Source: JAGQRJ01 sp041402045 (GTDB lineage Bacteria > Planctomycetota > J058). From it: 64,000 bases of DNA. The DNA lies in the NCBI GenBank assembly GCA_041402045.1, contig JAWKSZ010000015.1, positions 62,001 to 126,000 of the forward strand, in the 5' to 3' direction. Position 1 is the stretch's first letter, and each line of letters opens with the position of its first letter. The translations under genes were made by a program, and so were the position numbers. Shown here one piece after another: positions 39,227-46,806 of the stretch. The notes under the pieces were generated by a model. That model ran no database searches. It saw nothing but the letters and a program-made list of their open reading frames with translations, and was not told the DNA's origin.

Positions 39227-41086
39227 GTGAAGGCCGACGACCTCAGCCTCGAGGGGTTGCTGACCCCCGACCCGGACGAGGGGCTGCTACGGATCAAGGG
39301 CGACCGGGTGCTGCTGGCCGACGTCGCCGCGACCTACCGCCTGGCCGAGGAGCTGGCCGAGACCCTGGGCACCGCCGGAGCCCGCGGCGTGCTCGCGCGC
39401 TACGGCTACCAGAGCGGCTACCAGGACGCCGTGCGCTTGCGCACCCACTTCCCCTGGAGCTCTGAGCAGGAGTGGCTCCTGGCCGCGGCGCGCACCCGCA
39501 CGATCCTCGGGTTCGCGCGGGTCGAGCTGCGCGAGGTCGTGGTCGACCGCGCGCAGGGCGTGTTCCGGGTCGAGGCCCGGGCCACGAACGCCTTCGAGGC
39601 CGAGGCCCACAAGCAGCGCCTGGGGCCTGGTCCCGAGCCCGTGTGCCACCGCCTGGCCGGCTACCTCACCGGCTACGCCAGCGCGTTCTTCGGCGACGAG
39701 GTCCTGTTCATAGAGGAGTCCTGCGCCGCGAGCTCCGACGACGCGCACACCTGCCGCTTCGTGGGCCGGCTCAAGGCCGAGTGGGGGCCCCGGGGCGCCG
39801 AGGTCGGGCGGCGCTACCAGCGCGACGCGATCGGCGAACGCCTCGCGAGCCGCGACCGGGAGGTCTTCGCCCAGGCGGTCACGATCCGCGAACAAGAGCT
39901 CGAGCTCGCGGCCAAGGCCAAGCTCGAGGAGGCCAGCCGGCTCAAGAACGAGTTCCTCGCGAACATTTCCCACGAGCTGCGCACGCCCTTGAACTCGATC
40001 ATTGGCTACACCGACCTGCTCCTGACCAAGCTCGGCGCCAAGCTGCCCAAGACCCCCCAGCGCAACCTCGAGCGGATCCTGAGCAACGCCGAGCACCTCC
40101 TGGGGCTGATCAACAGCGTGCTCGATATCTCGAAGATCGAGGCCGGGCGCCTCGAGCTGCGCCCCGAGGCCGTCGAGCTCCCGCCGCTGCTCGAGCGCTG
40201 CCTGGCCGACGCCCGAGTGCTGCTCGCCGAGCGCCCGGTGAAGCTCCAGCGCGAGCCCCTGCCCCCGGACTTGCCCCTGCTCTTCGCCGACCCGCTGCGG
40301 CTCAAGCAGTGCCTGACCAACGTGCTCGGCAACGCGGCCAAGTTCACCGACCAGGGCGAGATCCGGGTGCGGGTGCGCGTGTTCCAGGCGCGCCGCGACG
40401 GAGAGGACCAGCCCTTCGTCTCGATCGCGGTCACGGACACGGGCCCCGGGATCGCCCCCGCCGACCAGCAGGTGATCTTCGAGCCCTTCCGCCAGGTCGA
40501 CGCCTCCAGCAGCCGCCAGCACGAGGGCACGGGGCTCGGGCTCCCGATCGTGCGGCAGCTCATGGGCCTCATGGGCGGCGAGGTCCGGCTCTCGAGCAGC
40601 CTCGGCGCCGGCTCGACCTTCACCCTCGTCGTGCCCACCCGCACCGCCGAGGCCCCGACCCCCGCGGAGGCACCGAGCGCCGCGCCGTCCGCGCCCTCGG
40701 ACGCGCTGCGGGTGCTGGTGATCGACGACGACCCCGACTACCTCGCGATCCTGCGCGAGCAGCTGGCCGACGCCCCCGGGGCCCTCGCCGGCTGCGTGCT
40801 CGAGAGCGAGCTCTCCCCGGTCGAGGGGATCGCCGCCGCCCGGCACCTGCCCCCGGACGTGATCCTGCTCGACCTCAAGCTGCCCGACGTCGACGGGCGC
40901 GAGGCGCTGCGCCTGCTGCGCGACGACCCCCGCACCCGCCACGTCCCGATCGTGATCGCCTCGGTGCGCGACGACCTGCGCGAGACCCTGAGCGAGGGCG
41001 CCTTCGCCGCGCTGGAGAAGCCGCTCCAGCGCGCGCAGCTCCTGGAGGTGCTCGAGCGCGCCGTGCGCAGCGAGCGGACGCCGTGA
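39227..41086 (+). CDS. Hybrid histidine kinase with XylR_N/V4R sensor and C-terminal receiver
   Basis: A 619-aa soluble kinase with a GTG start. Residues about 10-110 resemble the XylR activator N-domain (ARGVLARYGYQSGYQDA) and about 110-185 a V4R (4-vinyl reductase) domain ending in ESCAASSDDAHTCRFVG, which holds Cys/His residues that may bind metal or ligand. A coiled coil leads to HisKA (NISHELRTPLNSIIG), HATPase_c (NVLGNAAKF, DTGPGIAP, GTGLGLPI) and a receiver at about 490-610 with phospho-acceptor in LLDLKLPD. Encoded between the FIST gene and a free receiver, whose GTG overlaps its stop. The signal may be a hydrophobic compound, as V4R domains bind aromatics (family knowledge). Confidence 0.9.
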   Translation: MKADDLSLEGLLTPDPDEGLLRIKGDRVLLADVAATYRLAEELAETLGTAGARGVLARYGYQSGYQDAVRLRTHFPWSSEQEWLLAAARTRTILGFARVELREVVVDRAQGVFRVEARATNAFEAEAHKQRLGPGPEPVCHRLAGYLTGYASAFFGDEVLFIEESCAASSDDAHTCRFVGRLKAEWGPRGAEVGRRYQRDAIGERLASRDREVFAQAVTIREQELELAAKAKLEEASRLKNEFLANISHELRTPLNSIIGYTDLLLTKLGAKLPKTPQRNLERILSNAEHLLGLINSVLDISKIEAGRLELRPEAVELPPLLERCLADARVLLAERPVKLQREPLPPDLPLLFADPLRLKQCLTNVLGNAAKFTDQGEIRVRVRVFQARRDGEDQPFVSIAVTDTGPGIAPADQQVIFEPFRQVDASSSRQHEGTGLGLPIVRQLMGLMGGEVRLSSSLGAGSTFTLVVPTRTAEAPTPAEAPSAAPSAPSDALRVLVIDDDPDYLAILREQLADAPGALAGCVLESELSPVEGIAAARHLPPDVILLDLKLPDVDGREALRLLRDDPRTRHVPIVIASVRDDLRETLSEGAFAALEKPLQRAQLLEVLERAVRSERTP

Positions 41087-41541
41087 GCCAGGTGCTGGTG
41101 GTCGACGACAACGAGCACAACCGGGAATACGCCCGGCAGGTGCTCGCCGGCCGCTGGCGCGTGCGCAGCGCCGAGGGCGGCCAGGAGGCCCTGGACCTGG
41201 TGGCCGCGGACCCCCCGCTGCTCGTGCTGCTCGACCTCTCCATGCCCGAGGTCGACGGCTGGGAGGTGCTGCGCCAGCTCAAGGCCGACCAGCGCACCCA
41301 GGAGATCCCGGTGATCGCCTGCTCGGCCCACGCCATGGCCGGCGACCGCGAGCGCGGGCTCCAGGCCGGGTTCAGCGAGTACCTCACCAAGCCCTACCGC
41401 GCCGAGCAGCTCCTGGCCTGCGTGAGCGCGTTCCTGGGCGAGGCCGCCCCGGGCGCGGGCGGCCTCGACGACGAAGACGACGACTGGGGCGACGACGCGT
41501 GGTCCCTCGACGACGACGCCTGGAACGAAGAAGGAGAGTGA
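41083..41541 (+). CDS. Response regulator with acidic C-terminal tail
   Basis: A 152-aa receiver: VVDDNEHN, phospho-acceptor Asp in LLDLSMPE, Ser in ACSAHA and Lys in LTKPYR. After residue 120 the tail is DDEDDDWGDDAWSLDDDAW, strongly acidic with tryptophans. No DNA-binding domain. The GTG overlaps the kinase stop by four bases. The tail may be a docking element (inference). Confidence 0.9.
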   Translation: MSQVLVVDDNEHNREYARQVLAGRWRVRSAEGGQEALDLVAADPPLLVLLDLSMPEVDGWEVLRQLKADQRTQEIPVIACSAHAMAGDRERGLQAGFSEYLTKPYRAEQLLACVSAFLGEAAPGAGGLDDEDDDWGDDAWSLDDDAWNEEGE

Positions 41542-41548
41542 ACCCGCG

Positions 41549-42054
41549 GTGGCCCGAATCCTGATCGTCGACGACGACCCCCAGGCGATCGATCGCTTGC
41601 AGCAGCTCCTCGGCGACGAGCACGAGCTGGCGTCCACCGGGGACTGGACCCAGGTCAGTCGTCTCTTCTTCCAGCGCCCGTGCGACCTCGTGCTCATGGA
41701 CGTGAACCTCCCGGGCTCAAGGGCGACCAACTGATCGAGATCCTCCGGCGCATGCCCACCCGCCCCGAGACCCGCCCCACGCGCCTGGTGTTCTTCACCT
41801 CCTCCGACGAGGACGAGGCCCGCGCCCTGGCCGAGCGCTGCCAGGCCGACGGCTACCTGCTCAAGAGCACGCGCAACCTCTCCGGCTCCTGGAGCAGATC
41901 GATGGAGACCCGCTACCTCCTTGTACAGGGTCTCCAGGCCCCGCCCCCGGCGCAACAAAGCGGCCACCTGCGACGTCTGGCAAGGTGCGGGACCTGGTCT
42001 ATGGTTGCCACCCGCGCGCGCTGCAGGGGGTCGACGTCGAATGCTCGGTCGTAA
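41549..42054 (+). pseudogene. Receiver-domain gene broken by two frameshifts
   Basis: Frame one gives a good receiver start (MARILIVDDDPQAIDRL ... DLVLMDVNLPG) but stops at 41734. The -1 frame continues it (LKGDQLIEILRRMP ... LVFFTSSDEDEARALAERCQADGYLLKS) up to about 41884, where a further -1 step is needed for LLEQIDGD. In each case one missing C in a GGCCT context would repair the frame (CCGGGCTCAAG, CCGGCTCCTGG). The true 3' end is unclear. It follows the 41083 receiver by seven bases and belonged to the same operon. Confidence 0.7.
41978..42005 (+). promoter_or_regulatory. Possible promoter of the lipoprotein-GldAFG operon
   Basis: TGGCAA (41978-41983) and TATGGT (42000-42005) are 16 bp apart. 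The start would be near 42012, with CAGGGGG ahead of the ATG at 42041. The same -35 sequence and spacing recur at 60444. Confidence 0.4.
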
Positions 42055-42498
42055 GCTGTTCTGGGTCCTGGGATTCTGCTCGTGCTCGGCGCCGGCTGCA
42101 GCACCGTCAGCCCGGAGCCGGAGTCCACGTATCAGGACTTCCCCCCGCAGGCCTACCCCTTCGACACGGTGTGGGAGTGCGCGATCGAGGCCTCGGAGGA
42201 GCTGGGCTTCCATATCGAGGACAGCTCTCGCGACGGCCAGAGCGGGTTCTTCGTGACCAACGTGGTCGAGGTCGACAAGGACCTCGTGCGCCGCACGCGG
42301 CTTGGCCACCGGGTGCGCGGCAAGATCAGCCCCAACGGCGACCAGACCTTCCGCCTCCAGCTCGCGGCCAGCCGCTTCGAGGAGCAGGAGGGCGAGGCCT
42401 GGAGCTACCTGACCGCGGACGCCGAGCTCCTGAGCAAGTTCGAGTCCACCTACAAGCGGCGCCTGAGCGCGCGCTACGAGCCGGTGGGCGGCAACTGA
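42041..42498 (+). CDS. Lipoprotein upstream of the GldAFG operon, frameshift in the signal peptide
   Basis: ATG 42041 begins MLGRKLFWVLG; the -1 frame then gives LLVLGAGCSTVSPEPES, a perfect lipobox. One base is missing near 42070 (GGGATTCTG). The mature part (about 135 residues; TYQDFPPQAYPFDTVWECAIEA and onward) is a small alpha/beta domain with a FFVTNVVEVDKD strand, like many DUF3576/BamC-fold-type outer-membrane lipoproteins, though no family is assigned. Its TGA overlaps the ABC ATPase ATG (TGATG), so it is operon-linked. Confidence 0.7.
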
Positions 42499-43433
42499 TG
42501 CTCGTCGTGCGCGACCTGCACAAGCGCTACGGGACCCTGGTCGCGCTGCGCGGCGTGAGCTTCGAGGTCGCCGCGGGCGAGGTGATCGGCTTCCTCGGGC
42601 CCAACGGCGCGGGCAAGTCGACCACCATGCGGATCGTGACCGGCTACCTCTCCGCCAACCGCGGCTGGGTGACCGTCGACGGGATCGACGCCGCGCGCTA
42701 CCCGAGCGAGGTCCGCAAGCGAATCGGCTACCTGCCCGAGAGCACCCCGCTCAACTTCGACATGCGCGTCGACGAGTACCTGCACTTCCGCGCGCAGCTC
42801 AAGGGCGTCGCCCGCCGCGAGCGCCGGGCCCGGGTCGAGCGCGTGATCGAGCGCACCGGGCTCGCCGAGCGCACGCGGCAGATCATTCGCACCCTCTCCA
42901 AGGGCTACCGCCAGCGGGTGGGGATCGCCGACGCCATGGTCGGCAACCCCCAGCTCCTGATCCTGGACGAGCCCACGATCGGCCTCGACCCCAACCAGAT
43001 CCGCGAGGTCCGGGCCCTGATCCGCGAGCTGGCCCAGGAGCACACGCTCCTGATCTCGACCCATATCCTGCCCGAGGTCGAGCAGGTCGCCGACCGGGTG
43101 GTGATCGTGGCCAACGGGCGCACGGTGGCCGACGACACGGTGAGCGGGCTGATCGAGACCCACCAGCGCCCGGCGCTGGTGACCGCGGTCACCGGCCCCA
43201 GCGCCGAGGAGCTCGAGGCGCTCCCGGGCGTGGCCCGGGCCAGCGAGCTGGCCCCGCGGCGCTTCGAGCTCGCGCTCCAGACCGGGGTCGACCCGACCAA
43301 GGTCCAGCTCGCGGTGTTCCACGCCGCGGCGGAGCGGGGCTGGGAGCTCTCGGAGCTCGCGCCGGTGCGCACGACCCTCGAGCAGATCTTCGCCAAGCTC
43401 ACCCAGGGCCAGGGCGCGGAGGCGGTGGCGTGA
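42498..43433 (+). CDS. ABC transporter ATPase, GldA type
   Basis: A 311-aa ATPase. Walker A GPNGAGKST (about 34-42), signature LSKGYRQRVG, Walker B LLILDEPTIGLD and switch H in STHIL. The DUF4162-like C-terminal 90 residues are typical of gliding-type or drug/Na+ ABC exporters. The following genes encode a GldF-like permease and a GldG-like auxiliary protein, so the complex is of the GldAFG class. Its GTG-containing junction with the permease is a four-base overlap. Confidence 0.93.
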   Translation: MLVVRDLHKRYGTLVALRGVSFEVAAGEVIGFLGPNGAGKSTTMRIVTGYLSANRGWVTVDGIDAARYPSEVRKRIGYLPESTPLNFDMRVDEYLHFRAQLKGVARRERRARVERVIERTGLAERTRQIIRTLSKGYRQRVGIADAMVGNPQLLILDEPTIGLDPNQIREVRALIRELAQEHTLLISTHILPEVEQVADRVVIVANGRTVADDTVSGLIETHQRPALVTAVTGPSAEELEALPGVARASELAPRRFELALQTGVDPTKVQLAVFHAAAERGWELSELAPVRTTLEQIFAKLTQGQGAEAVA

Positions 43434-44953
43434 GCGACGAGCCCGCCAAGCCGGAAGAGCCGGAAGAGGCCCCCGCCCCCGCGGCCAAGACCCTCGGCGG
43501 CGGCGAGCCCGACGCCGGCCCGGAGGAGGCCCCCGCCCCCGCGGCCAAGACCCTGGGCGGCGAGGCCGAGGACGCCCCCGAGGCCGAGGAGCCCGTGGAG
43601 AAGGCCCTGGGCGACCCCGCCGCCGAGGTCGCGGCCAAGGACGACGACCTGCGCGACGCGGCCGCCCGCACGGGCGAGGTGCACCAGGACCTCTACGCGC
43701 TCAAGGAGGCCGAGCGGCTCCTGGTGCCCGAGCACCTGGACCTGCCCGACCACGCCCTGCTCCTGACCCAGGAGGAGCGCGACCGCGCGATCGCCGCCGT
43801 CGAGCGCGGGGAGAGCCCGGGGGACCTGCGCGCGCTGATCGCCGCGCGCAAGGCGCCGCCCGCGCCGGCCGCCGGCGACGCGCCCCCGGTGCGCGAGCCC
43901 GAGCTCCCGGAGCCCACCCCGGGCACCCGCGCGATCGGCGCGGTCTACGTCGTGCTCGGGCTCCTGGGCGCCTGGTGGCTGGGCAGCGCCGCCTTCGGCG
44001 AGGGCATGGACCTCGCGGTGGAGAACTGGCGGCTGAAGACCCTCCTGCGCCTGATCGCGCTCGCGCTCCCGCTCTACCCGGCGCTGCTGGGCGCCTTCGC
44101 CGTGGCCACCGGCCGCGAGCCGGGGGAGCGCACGCTGCTCGAGGTCACCGGCCTGCGCGCGCCGATCAACCCCCTGGGGCTCCCCTTCCACCCGCGCTGG
44201 TGGGGGCTCCTGAACGCGATCTACCTGCGCGAGCTCAAGGCGACCTACACCCGCCCGGTGGCCTACTTCGCCCTGTTCGGCTTCTTCTTCGTGAGCGGGC
44301 TCCTGTTCGTGGCGCTGCTGGAGTACTACGGCGGCTCCGACACCCTGGGCCAGGACTTCAGCCGCCCGGCGAGCTACTTCGTCACCGCCAACTGGCAGCT
44401 CTACCTGGCCATGGCCTTCCTCTGCCCGGCGATCACCATGCGCCTCGTGGCCGAGGAGCGCTCCGCCGGGAGCCTCGAGAACCTGCTCACGACCGAGGTC
44501 AGCCACGTGCAGGTGACCCTCGGGAAGTACCTCGGCGCGCTGAGCTTCTTCGGCGGGCTGATGCTCGCGAACCTGGTCTACATGGTCGTGCTCCGCCGCT
44601 ACGCCGGGGAGTGGGACTGGGGCCCCGTGCTCAGCGCCTACCTCGGGCTGTTCCTCATGGGCGGGCTGTTCCTCGCGATCGGGCTGTGCACCTCGGCCTG
44701 GGCCAGCAGCCAGGTGGTGGCGTTCGTGGTCGCCATGCCCCTGATCCTGCTGCTCCTGCTCAACGGGACCCTGCTGAACATGGCCCCCGGCGACTCGGTC
44801 GAGGCGCTGGTGCGGCACACCAACGTCACCGGCCTGCAGCAGCTGTTCGCCAAGGGCGTGCTCGAGCTCAAGGCGGTCGTGTTCTACGCGACCTCGATCT
44901 GGTTCTTCGTCTTCGTGGCGGTGCGCGGCGTAGCCTCGCACCGGTGGCAGTGA
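43430..44953 (+). CDS. ABC permease, GldF type, with long disordered N-terminus
   Basis: A 507-aa protein. Residues 1-160 are cytoplasmic, acidic and low-complexity, with a near-perfect internal duplication of EEAPAPAAKTLGG. Residues 165-215 hold two membrane helices. The ABC-2-type permease core of about six helices spans 240-505 (YLRELKATYTRPVAYFALFGFFF, EERSAGSLENLLTTEVS). The disordered extension is unusual for GldF and may bind the ATPase or another partner. Confidence 0.88.
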   Translation: MSDEPAKPEEPEEAPAPAAKTLGGGEPDAGPEEAPAPAAKTLGGEAEDAPEAEEPVEKALGDPAAEVAAKDDDLRDAAARTGEVHQDLYALKEAERLLVPEHLDLPDHALLLTQEERDRAIAAVERGESPGDLRALIAARKAPPAPAAGDAPPVREPELPEPTPGTRAIGAVYVVLGLLGAWWLGSAAFGEGMDLAVENWRLKTLLRLIALALPLYPALLGAFAVATGREPGERTLLEVTGLRAPINPLGLPFHPRWWGLLNAIYLRELKATYTRPVAYFALFGFFFVSGLLFVALLEYYGGSDTLGQDFSRPASYFVTANWQLYLAMAFLCPAITMRLVAEERSAGSLENLLTTEVSHVQVTLGKYLGALSFFGGLMLANLVYMVVLRRYAGEWDWGPVLSAYLGLFLMGGLFLAIGLCTSAWASSQVVAFVVAMPLILLLLLNGTLLNMAPGDSVEALVRHTNVTGLQQLFAKGVLELKAVVFYATSIWFFVFVAVRGVASHRWQ

Positions 44954-44955
44954 GC

Positions 44956-46728
44956 ATGGCCGTCGAGCACCAGCGTCAGGTCTCCGAAGCCCGCCGGCTC
45001 ACGAGCCTCGTCGTCGGCACCCTGGGCGTGGCCCTGCTGGCGGTGTGGCTGTTCCGCCTGCTCGGCGCCTGGCTGGTCAGCGACAGCGGCCCGGTCCAGA
45101 CCTCGCCCACGGGCCAGACCTGGCTGCTCCTGTTCGGCCTGGGCGCGCTCTGCGCCGCCGTCGCCATGCAGCTCCCGGCGCTGATCGAGTTCTTCGGCCA
45201 GCGCAAGGCCTTCGGCATGATCAACGAGGGGCTGAAGGTCGCGCTGGCCTTCACCCTGGTGTGCCTGGTCAACTTCCTCGCCCACCGGCACAACCCGCGC
45301 TGGGACGTGACCTCGGACCTGCTCTACAGCGTGAGCCCCGAGGCCCGGGCGCTGGCGGAGTCGGTCGACCTCGACACCCGGCTGCTGCTCGTGACGGGGC
45401 CGCGCTCGCCGGACCGGATCGCGGCCACCGCCGACTACCTCCAGGCCTTCGCCGGCACCAACCCGCGCTTCGAGCTCAAGGCCTGGCGCAACGTCCACGC
45501 CCTGGGCCGCGAGCGCTTCGCGGAGCTGATGCAGGAGCTCGGGCGCGAGACCGACGGCGACGTCGAGGGGCTGACGGTGCAGGTCGGACACCACGACGCA
45601 GAGGGCGCGTGGAAGACCCTGCGCAGCAAGAGCATTCCCTGGCGCCGGCTGTGGGTCGGGTCGGGCAACCAGGGCGGCTCCGCCGAGTTCCGCGGCGAAG
45701 AGGAGCTCTCGAGCGCGCTGCGAGAGCTGGTCGAGGACCACAAGCCCAAGCTCTACGTGCTCGGCGGCCACGGCGAGCGCTCCCCCGGGAGCTTCGAGCG
45801 CGACGGCTACGGGTTCCTGGCCAAGGTCCTGCGCGAGCGCAACTACGCCTTCGACGACCTGACCCTCTCCCAGCAGCCGGGGGGCGACGTCCCCGAGGAC
45901 GCGAGCGTGGTCCTGCTCCTGGGGCCGACCCTCAGCCTCGAGGAGGAGGAGGTCGCCGGGCTGAAGCGCTACCTCGACCGCGGCGGCGACGCCGTGCTCC
46001 TGCTCGAGCCCCGGATCGAGACCCGCTTCGGCGCGCCGAAGTACGTGGCCTCGGGCCTCGAGGACTACCTCGCCAGCGCGTATCGGATCCAGGTCCTGAA
46101 CGAGACCGTGTTCCAGTTCGCGTCCACCTCCCAGGTCAGCGCGCAGGTGCGCAACACCTCCTTCGGCGACCACGCGATCGTGCAGGGCGAGGACCCCCGG
46201 CGCGGGGTGGTCTACCTCTACACCGCGCGCCCGCTCAAGGTCCTGCCCCCCACCGGGACCTGCATCGCCAAGGAGCTCCTGGTCGCCGAGCCGCTGCCGA
46301 AGTTCCCCGACTTCGTGTTCTCCTCGGCGGAGCCCGACCCCCGCGCGGCCTGGGAGGACCCGGGCAAGCAGCGCGGACCGTTCACCCTGGCCGCGGCCTC
46401 GACCCGCACCGTCGAGCTCCCGGGCGAGGGCGACGACGCGCAGCCCAGGGAGCTCAGCTCCCGGATCGTGGTGGTCGGCGACGTCGACTGGGGCTCGAAC
46501 GAAATGGTCCAGGAGCCGACGGTGCGCAACTTCGACGTGCTCCTGAACGCGGTGAGCTGGGCCGCGCAGCGCGACCACGAGGTCGTCGGCGAGCGCAAGC
46601 GTCCGCGCAGCTACCGCCTGCTCATGCCTCAGGAGACCCTGGCGTTCTTCAAGCTCGTGAGCCTGTTCGGCCTGCCCTTGCTCTCGATCCTGCTCGGCGT
46701 CGTGGTGTGGAGGGTGCGCAGCAACTAG
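44956..46728 (+). CDS. GldG-family ABC-transporter auxiliary protein
   Basis: A 590-aa protein. Membrane segments at about 18-40, 52-72 and 88-105 are followed by a large extracytoplasmic domain that starts RWDVTSDLLYSVSPEA, the GldG/ABC_transp_aux signature, with LYVLGGHGERSPGS and VVLLLGPTLSLEEEEV. A C-terminal helix (LFGLPLLSILLGVVVWRVR) anchors it again. ATG 44956 is preferred to GTG 44950 because GGTGG is better spaced. Such proteins work with GldA/GldF in an undefined export or cell-surface process. Confidence 0.9.
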   Translation: MAVEHQRQVSEARRLTSLVVGTLGVALLAVWLFRLLGAWLVSDSGPVQTSPTGQTWLLLFGLGALCAAVAMQLPALIEFFGQRKAFGMINEGLKVALAFTLVCLVNFLAHRHNPRWDVTSDLLYSVSPEARALAESVDLDTRLLLVTGPRSPDRIAATADYLQAFAGTNPRFELKAWRNVHALGRERFAELMQELGRETDGDVEGLTVQVGHHDAEGAWKTLRSKSIPWRRLWVGSGNQGGSAEFRGEEELSSALRELVEDHKPKLYVLGGHGERSPGSFERDGYGFLAKVLRERNYAFDDLTLSQQPGGDVPEDASVVLLLGPTLSLEEEEVAGLKRYLDRGGDAVLLLEPRIETRFGAPKYVASGLEDYLASAYRIQVLNETVFQFASTSQVSAQVRNTSFGDHAIVQGEDPRRGVVYLYTARPLKVLPPTGTCIAKELLVAEPLPKFPDFVFSSAEPDPRAAWEDPGKQRGPFTLAAASTRTVELPGEGDDAQPRELSSRIVVVGDVDWGSNEMVQEPTVRNFDVLLNAVSWAAQRDHEVVGERKRPRSYRLLMPQETLAFFKLVSLFGLPLLSILLGVVVWRVRSN

Positions 46729-46747
46729 CCCGAGCGGGCCTGCCGCC

Positions 46748-46775
46748 TTGACTCGCGCGCGAGGCGGCCCAGAAT
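46748..46775 (+). promoter_or_regulatory. Sigma-70-type promoter of the DUF4340 gene
   Basis: TTGACT at 46748-46753 and CAGAAT at 46770-46775 are 16 bp apart. The leader then includes AAGAGGAG before the ATG at 46807. The DUF4340 gene therefore has its own promoter in addition to read-through. Confidence 0.5.
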
Positions 46776-46806
46776 CCTTCCTGAGCTGCGCGTAAGAGGA
46801 GTCGAC

